This document shows positions 35,403 through 47,180 of a stretch of 64,000 nt of DNA, one piece after another. The notes under the pieces are model-generated. The model saw only the letters and a program-made list of their open reading frames with translations, was not told the origin of the DNA and did no database searches. Position numbers and translations under genes: made by a program. Location: assembly GCA_023678885.1 (NCBI GenBank), contig CM043006.1, forward strand, positions 9,079,948 to 9,143,947, read 5' to 3'. Position 1 is the stretch's first letter; every line of letters starts with the position of its first letter. Source of the stretch: Pogostemon cablin (taxonomy: Eukaryota; Streptophyta; Magnoliopsida; Lamiales; Lamiaceae).

Positions 35403-37356
35403 TGATGAGCATTTTCTCAATACACAATTAATCCTCAAGTATGAAGTATATCAATTGTAGTCTCGAAAGGTGACCAAATGAATATCGAACCCAAGGGACG
35501 ACGTATTATTAATTTAATTATTAACTAAATTAATTAAGAAAAGATGACAATAAAGTTGAGGTATAAAATTATTAACTACTAAACAAGTAATTAAAATAAC
35601 AAATAAAATAAAGTCACTTGAAGAATACGAAAGTGGATCAAGTGGGAGAGGTAGATCTAGGGTAATCCAACTTTACTACTTAACTTTTCTTTCGTGTGAC
35701 AGTGTCCGACTTTACCTTGTGGAATATGGACACATCACTAAACCATGCATATCTACTCTATAGACACAAGTAAACATGCGTGTAACACGTGTGAATAATC
35801 TCGGAGCAAGCGATATAATTACCCCCCCCCTTTCTAGGTACTATCAGTATCAATTATTTCCCCCTAAGATAGGTACTCTAACCCGATATGATATCTCTTT
35901 ATAGGTGCTATAAAATTAACCTCTTTATCCTACTTATTTACTTGAATTCAATTCAATTAATAAGTAATCATATATGATAGTTCTGATGAAGCTTCGGAGT
36001 CCCCTCAATAGAATCATAACATGGAATCCTGCTTAGCAGTGAACGCACTCAATCAATAGCCAAGATATGTATTCAGACTCTACATAACAGTTAATGATGC
36101 ACAAAATGACCGTGAGTATGAATTAAAAAGGCACAATCATATATAAAATAAATCCATAAGTAGTGTTGTACGAAGTTTACACACGAAAGTTCAATTAACA
36201 AGATAAAACCTTCACAATCCTAGTTCTACCAAAAAGACTCTATCCCATGATGTTGAGAAGAACAATCATTGGGGTTGGATAGATCTTACCCGGATGTCCA
36301 AAAAATACAAGATAAATTAGGAAGCGAACAAACCTTAGATATGGTGTCATCGCGTCCTTCTCACTCTTGAATTCTCTTCTTAGTTCTCCCCTTGATTCCA
36401 CAAACGAATCTTCAAAGTGATGGATGGATGGAGGAAGGGATGTTGGTTGGGGGGTGATCCCCCCTTATGGGGTGCGGTATGGTTGTGGCCTCTCTTATGG
36501 CTCTCTTGTATTATAGATGTTTAATGATGAGGTCTACATCCACTTTTATACTTGTAAGTATTCCTTATGGACCTTGAATGGACTTTTTCTCTAAAAATAT
36601 GCAAAAACACGGACTTGGGGTGTAAAAATTGGATCTGGACGTGTCCCAGGCATGGAATTTGACCTAGGATTCGACCTAAGGGCTTGGTCAAATCTTTGTT
36701 GAATTGAAATCGGCTATTTTCCGCACTCCAGGCTTCTAATTCGACCTTGATTCGACCAAAGGATTTGGTCGAATCAATGTGTCGTGGTCGAATTGGCTTT
36801 TTGCAGCTTGCGCAGTCTCACCGTTTCGCGTATAACTTTCACATCCGACCTCCGAATTGAGTTATTTTAGTGCTCACGCGATCCTCTCTTCCTTGTCTTT
36901 CTATCAATATAAAGAACTCAAAGAAAATCCACCAATTTAATGTGTAACAATCCATGGAAAGTAGCACATCTATTCTGTTCGGCACAGCTCGCCCGATGTC
37001 ACCACTTTGCTCATAACTTCCTTGTTCGGACTTCGAATGGGATGTTCTTTATGCTAATACGATCATCTCTTCAGTGTCTTTCAAACCATGTATCACACTA
37101 CCAGTTTTGAGCTCCATACAAATACAGAAAAATTATGAAAGTTGGACGTGCGTTTTCAGCATTCTTGCGCAAATTGCACCTTTTTTCCAACTTTACACTT
37201 TTGGTCCTTTTTCCACCTAAAACATAACAAAACACCTCAAGTGAACCTTTTTCTCAAATATAATGAATATAACACACTTGTGCTAATATATAACAAGAAT
37301 GTCATCAAAAAAGTATTAAATTGGACAGTCAAACACGTTAATTTCCACTCTCAACA
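35403..37356 (-). mobile_element. Solo LTR of the same family inside the second Athila-like element
   Basis: 1,954 bp from TGATGAGCATTTTC to CACTCTCAACA, aligned over its length with the LTR at 38,963-41,067. The flanks are TGTAG and TCGAG, three of five bases alike, a possible eroded target duplication. The coding-like sequence on both sides has the same CTCGACC/GGTCGAG-rich character, indicating that it interrupts one internal region. Confidence 0.75.
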
Positions 37357-38792
37357 TCGAGCTATGTGGTTCTGGTCGAGCTGGGTCCTTCAAAGAGGAA
37401 ACTGTCAGTTCAGTTCAGAGGGTTATGGCTCGATCATAGCTCAACCAGTAGAGTCTTGTCAAGCTGGAAAATGTTGGTCGAGCTGAGGCCCTGCAAACTG
37501 AACCTGTCTTGTCGAATCAACAGTACGTGGCTCGATCGTAACTCGAGATTGAAGTCTGGTCGAGCTACGCGTCAGAAAACATATCGTTTCTCTATTTTTA
37601 GTCATGTTGCTCGACCATAGCTTGACCAAAATGACTGGTCGAGCTGCGGTCAAGCTGGCTCGTGCTGTCTTCGTTCTCGCCCATCGACTTCATCAGACCT
37701 TCATACTGCATTCCTGACCTTAACGCGATGGCTTTGCACTCTTTCGGGTTTGTAATGCCTTGAGACGGGAATATTCCTTTCTTCAACGTCTGCGTCAGCT
37801 GATTCACACTCGTTGCCATCTTCCCCAACATTAAAGTAAGGCCCTTGAACTCTTGGATAAATATGCATGATTAACATTCACACTAGCTTAAATGCGGTCA
37901 ACCCTTGCATCATTCCTTGTCATGTATTTATTGAAGGTATCTTCAATACTATCCTTCGCTTCTTGCTGTTGCACACTATGCCCTCTCGTGTCAACTCTGT
38001 AATATGCTTCTTTTGGGACTTTAGTAGCTTGTTGATGTTAGCTAAACTAGAGACTATCTCATCATCCCTATTCGGCTTCACCACTTGATGTTCAACCTGC
38101 ACTACCTTGCCAAGTACGTATGATCCTCTTACTCTTTCTGTAACCCAGTCACGTGAATTAATAGAGTTGTATTCAAACAACTTTTCAGCTTCAAGTGTTG
38201 TCTTAGATAACAGTGCTCCTCCTGATGATGCATCAATAAGAACACGCGACTTACAATCCAATCCATAGTAAAATATTCTTATGTATTGAGCTTTAGACAT
38301 CCCATGTTGTGGGCACCTCCTGAGCATATCTTTGAACCTATCTCACACCTCATGAAATTTCTCACCCTAATTCATAACAAATTGGGTGATCTCTTTCCTC
38401 ATTTGAAAATCTTTGAGGGTGGCATGTAATTCTCTAAGAACTTTTGCTGTAGTTGGTCCCATGTAGTGCAATTCGTGGCATCAAGAGTCTCTTACCAAGC
38501 TTCCGCCCTATCAATCAAAGAGAATTTGAATAGGGTGATCTGCCTAACACTATCATTAGCTCCAGCACTCTTTTAAGTGTTTTCATAACCAAGGAATCTT
38601 CTGAGATGCTGATATGAATCTTCAAACGAACCTCCAGAAAATGGATTCTTCTCTACCATGTTAATAAGAGTGGGGTGTATCTCAAAATCATTATCTTCCC
38701 CTTGCTCCTATCAACCCCATGTTACCAATTCCATAGTTTGTGAAAATTTCACGCATGACAACATTATTCGGATTCTACCTTGCTCCGGCCAT
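37357..38792 (-). pseudogene. Gag of the second Athila-like element, degenerate
   Basis: The likely start is at 38,792 (MAGAR followed by a stop). Recognisable capsid blocks follow: FKFSLIDRAEAW, TTWDQLQQKFLENYMPP (about 38,440-38,530), then at 37,920-38,327 LRRCPQHGMSKAQYIRIFYY and VLIDASSGGALLSKT. A serine/threonine and Q-rich hinge (37,598-37,831, GIFPSQGITNPKECKAIALR) leads towards the protease. Frameshifts and stops are numerous. Confidence 0.8.
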
Positions 38793-38940
38793 GTTTAGTT
38801 CAGCGTGTTATTGTTCATTTCATTCCTTTCCTTTTCCTAGTGCACAAGTACCTCAAAAAATTTCAAGGTTAGATAAAAAATATAATCACAAATAAGGCCT
38901 TAATCAAATAGAAATAATAAAATCAACAATAACAGTAATT

Positions 38941-38960
38941 CCCGGCAATAGCGCCAAAAA
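38941..38960 (-). other. Primer binding site of the second Athila-like element
   Basis: The minus strand reads TTTTTGGCGCTATTGCCGGG, close to the tRNA-Asp-type PBS of Athila/Tat elements and two bases from the LTR end at 38,963. Confidence 0.8.
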
Positions 38961-38962
38961 CT

Positions 38963-41067
38963 TGATGAGCGTTTTCTTTGCACGCAAAATTAATCCACAA
39001 TCATTAAGGATATCAATTGCCGCTTAAGCAAGTGACCAAGTTAAATATCAAACCCAAAGGACGGCGTATTATCAATATAAGTATTAGCTAATTAATTAAG
39101 ATAAGTTGGCAATATGTTCGAGGTATTGAATTATTAAACTACTAAGCAAATTAATTAAATGACAACTAAAATAAAATAAACACTAGAAGTATACAAATGT
39201 GACTCAAGAATGAGAATAGGTAGCCTTAGGGTTAACTAATTTCACTCACTAATATCCCATTCGTGTATCAATGTCCTACTCTGCCTTATGGAATATGGAC
39301 GCATCACTAAGTCATGCAAATCTACTCTATAGACACAAGTAAATATGCATGTAACACGTGTGAATAACCTTGGAGCAAGATATATAATTTCGCCCATTTT
39401 CTAGGTACTATCAGTATCAATTATTTCCTCCTAGGATTAGTACTCTAACCCGATATGATCTCTCTTTATAGGTACTATAAAATTAACCTATTTATCCTAC
39501 TTATTAACCTAAATTCAATTCAATTAATAAACATTCATATATGACAATTCTAATGAAGTTTCGGAGTTCCCTTACTTAGAATCATAACATGGAATCCTGT
39601 TCAGCAGTGAACGCGCTCAATCAACAACTAAGATATATATTCAAACTCTATATAATAGTTGAAGATGCACAAAACAACCATGAATATGAATTACAAATTC
39701 ATAATCATGTTCTCCCTCCATCCCATAGTTAAGTTCACTGATACTGTAGATACATAGTTTAAGAAAAGTTGCTTTTTGACCAACTTTATTTACTTTTTAG
39801 GGGTATTGTGGTATTTTTTTGGTAATAAATAAATTATAAAGTATGTTATGTTTGTTAGGTGTGAGTGGTATTTTTGAAATTAAGATAACTTTTGAGGTTT
39901 TTGGTAAATGTGAAGTTTCCTTTTGTGGGTGGTGAACATAAGTGTTGGACAGACGAAAACAGAAAGTGTGAACATATGTGTGGGATAGAGAGAGTATAAA
40001 ATAATTCCACAAGTAGTGTTGTACGGAATATATACACAAAAGTTCAATTAAATCATAAAAACCGTCAAACCCTAGATATACCAAAACGGTTCTAGCCCAT
40101 GATGTTACGAAGAACAATCATGGAGGTTAGATAGATCTTACCCATATGTCTGAAAAATACAAGATAAATTAGGAAACGATAAAAACCCTAGATGTGGGAG
40201 TCGTCGTGTCCTTCTCCATCTTGAATCCTCCTCTTGGTTCTCCTCTTGATTCCACAGACGAATCTTCAAAGTGATGGATGGATGGAGGAAAGGATGTGGA
40301 TGATGGTTGGGGGGTTATTTGTGGGGTGTATGATGTATGTGTCGCGGTGGTCTTCCTTAGTGTGATCTGCAACCCCTTTTATATTTGTAAGCTCTCCTTA
40401 TGGACCTTGGATAATTTTTTCTTGGAAAACATGAAAATACACACACTAGGAGTGAAAAACCCGACAAAAATAGATTTGCGTGTCCCTGCTCAACCAAAGT
40501 GTTCTGGTCGAGCTGCATTGCGTAATATTACTGTTTCACGCATAACTTCCACATCCGAGCTCCAATTTGAGTGATTCTTGCACTCACGTGATCCTCTCTT
40601 CCTTGGCTTTGTATAAATATAAAGATTTCACCGAAAATCAAAAATTTTAAGATGTAACAACTCTTGAAAAGTGGCAAAGTCTTGCTGAACATGAACAACA
40701 TGTGGATGTCATCAGTTTAATCATAACTTTCTTATTTGGACTCCGATTGAGGAGTTTCTTATGCCAAAATGATTCTCTCTTCTGTGGCTTTTCAACTATA
40801 TATCACACTTCCAGTTTTGATCTCTACAAAAATACAGAAAAATTACACAAGTTGGATGTGCATTTTTCAACATTCTTGCACAAGTTGCACCTTTTCTCCA
40901 ACTCGACACTTTTGTTCCTTTTTCTACCTAAAATATAATAAAACACCTCAAATGCACATTTCTCTCACTATATCAAATATAAGACATTTGTGCTAGTATA
41001 TAAAAATAATTTCCATAAAAAAGGTGTTAAATTGGACACTAAAACACGTTTATTTTCACTCTCATCA
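38963..41067 (-). repeat. 5' LTR of the second Athila-like element
   Basis: 2,105 bp from TGATGAGCGTTTTC (next to the PBS) to CACTCTCATCA (next to the GACTT duplication). Without the 284-bp MITE at 39,711-39,994 its length is about 1.82 kb, similar to the other LTRs of the family. Confidence 0.85.
39711..39994. mobile_element. Stowaway-like MITE in the LTR
   Basis: The left end TCTCCCTCCATCCCATAG and the inverse of the right end CTCTCTCTATCCCACA form the CTCCCTCC-type inverted repeat of Stowaway/Tc1-mariner MITEs. A TA follows on the right; the left dinucleotide is TG, one change from TA. Sister LTRs (for example at 26,190) lack the insertion and read 'aatcatatataaaata' across the site. Confidence 0.8.
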
Positions 41068-41072
41068 GACTT

Positions 41073-41819
41073 GTTAATTTTATTTCAATTCATTCATACT
41101 TCAATTAGTACACCTATATATGTAGATAAAAATGTCAGTTCATTTTTCATTATATGTCAATGTTGCTTAGCCTAAATAATTGTAGATTATATATCAATTT
41201 TTGAGCTAAATTCATTTTTAGTACACAATTAGATGAGATTTCGATTTTAGTTCAAAATTAATTTAATTATTTAGTCTCATAATTTTTAACATTAGGTATC
41301 CTGAGCTAGTGCATGCTCTTTGAATTTTCATACTTTTGCAATGGCGGCAAGAAGAGGAAGAGTCGGACGTGGTAAAGAAAACATGGAAAGTCTTGAAGAT
41401 GAACGAGATACGAAATTCAGGCATTTCAAAAACAAGTTGAGTAGTTAACCCTACGTCTTTATCATTGGGAAGCCAGAAGAGAATGTAGTTCAGGCCATGG
41501 TTATTCTAGCAATGAATATGAAGCTAGCAACTCTTAAGGTTCCATCCTACCAATTTTGTGAAATGGATATACTAGAGTTTCATGGTCATTTTCGACCAGA
41601 TGAATTTCTTTATTGGCATAGTGCTGGTTTTGTGAAACCAAGTGGTCCAACTAATCAAAAATATTGTTTCGAGTGCAAAGGGTTGGGACATTTTGCTGCG
41701 AATTGCCCAAATTAAAGGATACTACTCTCGTTGAAGAAGAGAATGAAGAAACAACACCAACTTATGGTGAGCATGATGAGGATGTCACTTACGAGGATCA
41801 TAGAGAAGCTTTGGTGATA
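41073..41819 (+). pseudogene. Ty3/gypsy gag remnant, plus strand
   Basis: A start at 41,341 (MAARRGRVGRGK) begins a charged frame that soon hits a stop. At 41,497-41,715 the frame has LEFHGHFRPDEFLYWHSA, a Gag N-terminal block, joined almost directly to a zinc knuckle CFECKGLGHFAANCP (C-X2-C-X4-H-X4-C), so most of the capsid is deleted. It continues with an acidic VEEENEETTPTYGEHDEDV block and is cut by the copia LTR at 41,820. Confidence 0.75.
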
Positions 41820-44664
41820 TGTGATTGTGATCGGATCTTATGGTCTACGTAATCCTTTTGGATTCCATGCACATCTAACGCAGTAGAAAAACATAAAGTT
41901 TTACCTTTTAACGAAGACTAGCAGAGAAGTATAAATCAGCTGCAGAAACAACCTCGTGATCTTCTGCTATATTCCTATGCCTCGTCTAGACGTCGTGTGG
42001 GTAATGATCCTCTATGCGATCACAATCCGCAGTCTCTCTCGAATTTCTCATGTTCTCTCTTATCCAATGTAAAATATGATTTCTCATGTAAAAGCTGATT
42101 TATGCGTGTAATTTTGTATCTAGAGACTGCTAGGAAGGCTTATTTAAAGTCTATAGTTGGGACCAGGAGGAGAAATTGGGTTTGGGCCTCCCATTGGGCT
42201 TAAGCATCCAAGTTTATCCTAAACTTATACTTAAGCCCAATAATAATAAATCAGTCCACTAAAGAATTATTTTTGCACTACCACCCTAATCCCAAATTAC
42301 GTTATGGGCTCCTTCTTATTATGAGCCCGTTTAACTCCCCGTGTTTAAGATATACAATGTCCATTAATTAAATGAGTTACTGACAACTCAATTAATTAAT
42401 CTTTTATCCAAGAGTAGCACCATTCAACCTTATTATCATGCCGGAATAAATTCACATGCAGGGTTTACATGATAATCCTTATGAGCTCCTGAAGGGGACA
42501 TCATCAACCTAATTTATTAGGACACGAATTCCTTCTACAATAAAAAACATACCATAGAGACAGTACCATCTCCCAACTCATCAAGCATATTGATTTACAA
42601 TTAAATCTCACCCGTTGATGAATCAAAGAAATAAATACTGAATTACATATCGATGTTATTGTATATGGATTAAGAGTACAATCATCCATAATAATTGAGG
42701 TCTATTTCTCTTATATAGTCAGTATAAATCGAACAACCTCACGCGGTCCTGCTCAATACACACAAAGTGCACTAGTGTAATTTTATAGTAAAGACAAACT
42801 AATATAAAATCACACTAAAACTATCCCGATATATTGTCCCCATCCATCTCGGTTGTGAGCATCTGTTTATACTTTATAAGGAGCTGATAATATGGTCTTT
42901 TGTGCGACGCCACATACCATATTATCTATAGTATAAAGTAAATGGATTATTGTATCGACATGCATCATGTGATCAATGATTCTCATTTCAAATTTTGTTA
43001 TAACATTTTTCATACTAAAGCTAGGCTTTTAGTGTTAGGCATTTTTTATGCACTTCAATTAAATTCCCAAGTGAAGGGTATCAATTGTAGCGGCAAGCAA
43101 CCAAGTTAAATTATCGATCCCAAAAGGACAGTTAATTATTTATCTTCTAAATATTACTAGCTTAATCCGAATAGGGTAATCAATAACCAAATGTTTTGAA
43201 TAATTATTAATCTAAAGAACAGAAAATTAAATAACTAACTAAAATAAATCATATAAGACAGATTAAAGATTAATTCAAGAGAAGATCAACAGTTCTAAGG
43301 TAATCCGGTATAAATTAATTAATTTGAATTCCTAGACTTCCAATTGTTCATTCATGCAGATTTTATTGAAATACACCACATAACCCTGTTATCCCACCGG
43401 ATATGATCTGATTCCAAGCTAACAGTATAATCTGATTTAAATCCTAAGGTGCGTGAATATTACCAAGCCTCCTTTCTAGATACTAATCAACGCAAATAAC
43501 AATACCTCAGGATGACAAGTTTGACTAATAAGATATTTTCTAAAAGTACTACAAGACTTTATTCACTTCCTACTTGAAAGTCTAATTGCATTGTTCCACT
43601 AAAGTACAGTTCAAGTATCTGATTTACCAGTTCTTAGAATTAACGTGTTCACGGGCAAACTATCTTAATCCCCAACAGATAGACAATTCTATTCATGAAC
43701 GCACACAAGCTAACATAATAAATCAAGCATCACGGGCAATGTCGTAAATTTAATATGAAGACATTACAAAGCATGATTTCAAAGTCTCAATACGAATTAA
43801 ATAAATCAAAATAATAACCAGCATGAATTCACAAAAATCAGTCTAATTCATCAAACCAATTATGTCTACTCTTCAAACCTTAAAACTGTAAACGAAATTA
43901 GCCCATGGGATTACAAGCAACTCCCATGGCTAGCAAAGTTATAATAGAAGTCTTGTTAAACTAAAAGAAAAGAAAGGAATAGAAAAACTCTAGTGTTGGC
44001 GTTATCTCAAATTCATTCTTCGTCTCTTCAATTGATTGATTTCCCTCTTGAACCACTCTTAAATCTCCTTTGATGTGGATTGATGATGGGATGAATGTGG
44101 ATGATGGTAGATGATGGATGGGGGGTGATTCCCTTGTGGAGGGTGGTGTCTCTTATGAATAATGATGTGAAATATACATAGGTATGAGAAAGGAATGAGA
44201 TAAGTAAATTACTTGTGCTCCAAGAAATAGGAAAGACGGGGCTAATTTTTGGAAATTTTTGGAAATTCCCATCGGCAGCTGCACAATCTCACCGTTTCGA
44301 GCATAACTTCCTCATACGGACTTCGATTTAAGTGATTGTTATGCCTAAACGATCATCTCTTCCGTGGTTTCCAATTATATATCACATGATCGATTTGGTC
44401 TTCTAGAAGAACACAGAAAAATTATTCAATGTAGACGTTTGTTTTTCAGCATTCCTTCACACTTTCACTCTTCATTCCAACTTTGAACTTTTGATCATGT
44501 TTTACCCTTCAAAACTCAACAAAACACCTTAGTAGTATCTTAATTATGCAAGATATGAAAACCACGCCATTATACAAATTTGGCCACATTCTATCAAAAA
44601 CAGTGTAAAGTGAGACCTATAATGCGTGAAATTCCACTGTCAATATTTAGTATACAATTCAATA
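41820..44664 (-). mobile_element. Solo copia LTR interrupting a gypsy gag
   Basis: Aligns with the copia LTR at 23,811-25,200 after removing the nested 43,033-44,645 insertion. Its outer end reads TACAATTCAATA at 44,664. The flanking gypsy sequence resumes at 44,665. The expected target duplication is not clear (TGATA versus ATACG). Confidence 0.75.
43033..44645. mobile_element. Solo LTR nested in the copia LTR
   Basis: 1,613 bp from TGTTAGGCATTTTTTATGC to CCACTGTCAATA, with a perfect 5-bp duplication TTTAG (43,028-43,032 and 44,646-44,650). Removing it restores the copia LTR word GCTAGGCTTTTAGTATACAA. Closely related to the solo LTR at 19,850-21,396. Confidence 0.9.
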
Positions 44665-45369
44665 ATACGGTGTAGCCTCGACGCCACATATGTTGCGGAC
44701 AATGGATGGCTTCGTAACAATAGTTTTCACACTAGTTGCACATATCAAATGACAATGTATACGATTCCATTGATGATGGGGTAAGTTCTGAAAATGTTGT
44801 GGCTGCTAATATATTAATTGGAGAAGTTGAAAATGGGAACCAAAGATCATGTACCTTACAAGTTATCCTAGCTTCATAAAGGTAATGAAGTTTTGCGTGA
44901 TTTATTCCTCTTGAGATTTATCATTTGTATCTTGGTAGATGTTGTCAATTTGATTGAAAACTCATCATGATAATTTAAGGGTACTTAAAATTTTTTGAAA
45001 GAAAAAGAAGAGGAGGTAAATACTTTTTCTAATTTTGTCACTCTTTGAAAGAGAAGAGCTATAAGGTGGTGGTCTTATTGAGCATTTTTGACGTAACAAA
45101 GCTTTGTTGTTAATGAAGAAAAAAGTTCCTTTTGCGGGAACATATACACCAAGTTAAAAAAGAAGAAGATTGGTCCTTGCCAAGTGTTGAAAAAGATAAA
45201 TGATAATACTATTATAAGACTGAGTTGCAGGCATATTTGCACACTCATTCAACTTTTAATGTTCATGATTTCTCACCATATCATGGAGAAAACGAGTTGA
45301 GCTCTAAGATGAGTTCTTTCCCACCCGAAGAAGATGATGTAGGGTAAAATTTGCTGAACATGCCACAGT
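44665..45369 (+). pseudogene. Ty3/gypsy protease and integrase-end remnants, plus strand
   Basis: The left part continues the gag-pro frame of 41,073-41,819 with RNNSFHTSC, then a CENVVAANI block, the usual protease-region sequence. After a large deletion the right part (about 45,135-45,355) reads AGTYTKLKKKKIGPCQVLKK and HDFSPYHGENELSS, the C-terminal end of integrase in plant gypsy elements. Everything between, including RT, is lost. Confidence 0.7.
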
Positions 45370-45382
45370 TTAGTAAACAGAG

Positions 45383-45480
45383 TTAAAATCATTTTTGGTC
45401 CCATAACAAAAAAGATAAAATTTTCAATTTCATCCTGTAACTCCTAACATTGGCCAATTTTGGTCCCAATCTCGTCGGAA
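45383..45480 (+). repeat. Left terminal inverted repeat of the Pack-MULE
   Basis: Pairs with 46,560-46,680; the outer 26 bases are almost identical and the inner TTGGCCAATTTTGGTCCCAA is perfect. Confidence 0.85.
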
Positions 45481-45794
45481 ATTAATTTTTCACAGGAAAT
45501 AGACATGTGGCCCGTGAGTGATCAATAAAATTAGGAATTTCTATCACCCTAATCTAACGTGGTAAAAAATGTGTCGTACGCCATTTACATCTCCTTCTAC
45601 TCTCATCAAACTGCAAATTGCAAAATATCACCATCAAAATCGCCATTCAATTACCGAAGATCGAAGCATAAACTTGATGAAAATCGCACAAATTTTGAAA
45701 AATTGAAGAAATTTATTTCAATTACGTACCTGTAAATGGGGAAATTAGAAGGAGACAAATAAACTCAAATTCCAAGAGGGAAACAACTCTTCTA

Positions 45795-45951
45795 AGAATC
45801 CCCAAACCTCTTCCCAAATCCATGATTCACAATATCACAAATCTCATCCTGAGATTTGTCGTACCAGTCGTACTTCATATTGGGATCGTCGCCGTGTCTC
45901 GCTCCCACCACTTGAGAGAAAATACTAAACGCTTCCAGCTTTGCCTCCCTA
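45795..45951 (-). pseudogene. Captured fragment resembling an SRO/RCD1-type PARP-like gene
   Basis: The minus strand gives an open stretch REAKLEAFSIFSQVVGARHG, then NMKYDWYDKSQDEICDIVNH and GFGKRFGD before a stop. The arrangement 'A-W/D-Y..SK.EI..I...GFG' resembles the start of the PARP-like domain of plant SRO proteins (stress-response regulators related to RCD1). About 50 residues only. The identification rests on my reading of this motif and is less certain than the BBE fragment next to it. Confidence 0.5.
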
Positions 45952-45954
45952 TAA

Positions 45955-46440
45955 CGGTCGAGTATGAATTTTGTAATTCAGATAAGCTTCCGTTGGATTC
46001 TTCAACACGTGCGGTGCCATGAAACTCTATATCACCTGATCCGATTCACGTGCTCCTTATTTGCTGCTTCGCCTTCTTCATTCCAATAGAGTACTATATC
46101 TTGAAGATGTTGTCGGCCCAGTGAGGGAACGACGTCTCCAACTCTGGAATCTCCGTCATTCTACCGCCATATGAGTTGAACACTAGGCCCATTTTTCCGA
46201 TTTCTACTATCTCCCTGAAGATGGTTTCGAGATCTGGTACGAAAATTGGAGTTTTGATGTAGTCGGATTTTTGTTTGTGGGAAATTGATGGAATTCGTCG
46301 TTCGGCTGAGGAGCATCGTCAGAGAGGTGTTGTTGTTGTAGTTGCCCTAGAAGTGGATGGAGTTGATCCACGATATTTCACAGCATTTGGATTTCGCCAT
46401 CAGATGCGCTTCGGATTATCCCACACGTCAGACAGAGATT
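45955..46440 (-). pseudogene. Captured fragment of a berberine-bridge-enzyme-like oxidase
   Basis: From about 46,440 leftward the minus strand reads CCEISWINSIHF and NNNTSLTMLLSRT, then KSDYIKTPIFVPDLE, GLVFNSYGGRMTEIPELE, TSFPHWADNIFKI, and after a frame change MAPHVLKNPTEAYLNYK. These are the ordered landmarks of the C-terminal half of plant BBE-like FAD-linked oxidases (E-M-S-W, N-P-Y-G-G-R-M, P-F-P-H-R-A-G-N, A-Y-x-N-Y). BBE-like enzymes are secreted oxidases acting on carbohydrates, monolignols or alkaloids. The flavin-binding N-terminal domain is absent; stops and frameshifts make it a non-functional capture. Confidence 0.85.
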
Positions 46441-46559
46441 TTTTTGTTTAAATTTTATGGGGAGGTGATGTGTTGGCACGTTGGTTAAGGTGCCGGAAAG
46501 CCCCAATCTTATTGATCACGTGTGGGGTACATGCCTATTTCTGCGGAAAAATCAATTTT

Positions 46560-46680
46560 CGGCGATATTGGGACCAAAATTGGCCAATGTCTGGAGTTAC
46601 GAGACGAAATTGAAATGTTATCTTTTTTGGGACGAAATCAAAAATTCATTATTTTTATGGGACCAAAAATGATTTTACCT
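46560..46680 (-). repeat. Right terminal inverted repeat of the Pack-MULE
   Basis: Inverse of 45,383-45,480, longer by a roughly 20-bp insertion in the middle. Confidence 0.85.
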
Positions 46681-46693
46681 TTATTAGTAAACA

Positions 46694-47180
46694 TGTCATA
46701 ACTTTGTCTAAAAATCTCAGATTCATGCAAAGTTTGTGGCATTGGAAAGCTAACTCGATTAACTTTCCAAAAATATATCATGGATTTTCAGATTCAAAGT
46801 ATTAAGGCTTCATGGCCCTTCAAAATTAGGTCTGGAATACTGGAAATTATTAATAACGTGGAAGCTTGAAAGTCACTCTCATAATTCATTGAATCTATTT
46901 TTCTTTGTATTTTATAAGTACATGTTCTATCATAGATTTTAAGCAGATTAAAGATTAGAAAGTTTATGAATCTTGTATGAATAAGATTAAGAATATAAAT
47001 TTTATTTTCTTGTTGATTCTAATTACTTATAAGTCTGATATAAGAATTTATCTTCTTTCTTTCTCTTTTCCAAAAGTTTTAATTTGATTTGGACTTCTTT
47101 TTCTTTTTTCTTTTTTTGAAGAAGAGTTATAGATGATATATTATTTATAATTTACGTAATCAAAATATTTTTTAATATTT
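46694..47180. other. Unassigned AT-rich stretch, possibly the 3' LTR of the plus-strand gypsy relic
   Basis: Follows the Pack-MULE and continues the same host sequence as 45,300-45,369. Words such as 'ggcattggaaagctaactcg' are LTR/UTR-like, but no second copy is present in the window for comparison. Confidence 0.3.

Larger units (their letters stand above)
25455..41067 (-). mobile_element. Second Athila-like Ty3/gypsy element, pol mostly lost, heavily nested
   Basis: The outer ends are TGATGG (25,455) and CTCATCA (41,067), with a perfect 5-bp target duplication GACTT (25,450-25,454 and 41,068-41,072). On the minus strand the order is 5' LTR (38,963-41,067), PBS, gag, gag-pro hinge, a short pol remnant (34,900-35,402), 3' untranslated region, then a 3' LTR followed by an extra partial LTR. 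Later insertions within it are a solo LTR (35,403-37,356), a CACTA-like element (28,497-33,160) and a Stowaway-like MITE in the 5' LTR. RT, RNase H and integrase are not seen, so it is non-autonomous by deletion. Confidence 0.85.
45380..46683. mobile_element. Pack-MULE with captured host gene fragments
   Basis: The 1,304-bp element has about 100-bp terminal inverted repeats (TAAAATCATTTTTGGTCCCA at both ends, extending to TTGGCCAATTTTGGTCCCAA). A perfect 10-bp duplication TTAGTAAACA flanks it (45,370-45,379 and 46,684-46,693), as expected for Mutator-like elements. It has no transposase. Between the repeats lie fragments of two unrelated plant genes in one orientation (45,795-45,951 and 45,955-46,440). 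Confidence 0.85.

Noticed and set aside
35403..41067. Reading 35,403-37,356 as the 3' LTR of a short complete element ending at 41,067
   Set aside because: There is no polypurine tract right of 37,356, the flanking sequence continues on the other side, and the matching GACTT duplication lies at 25,450 instead.
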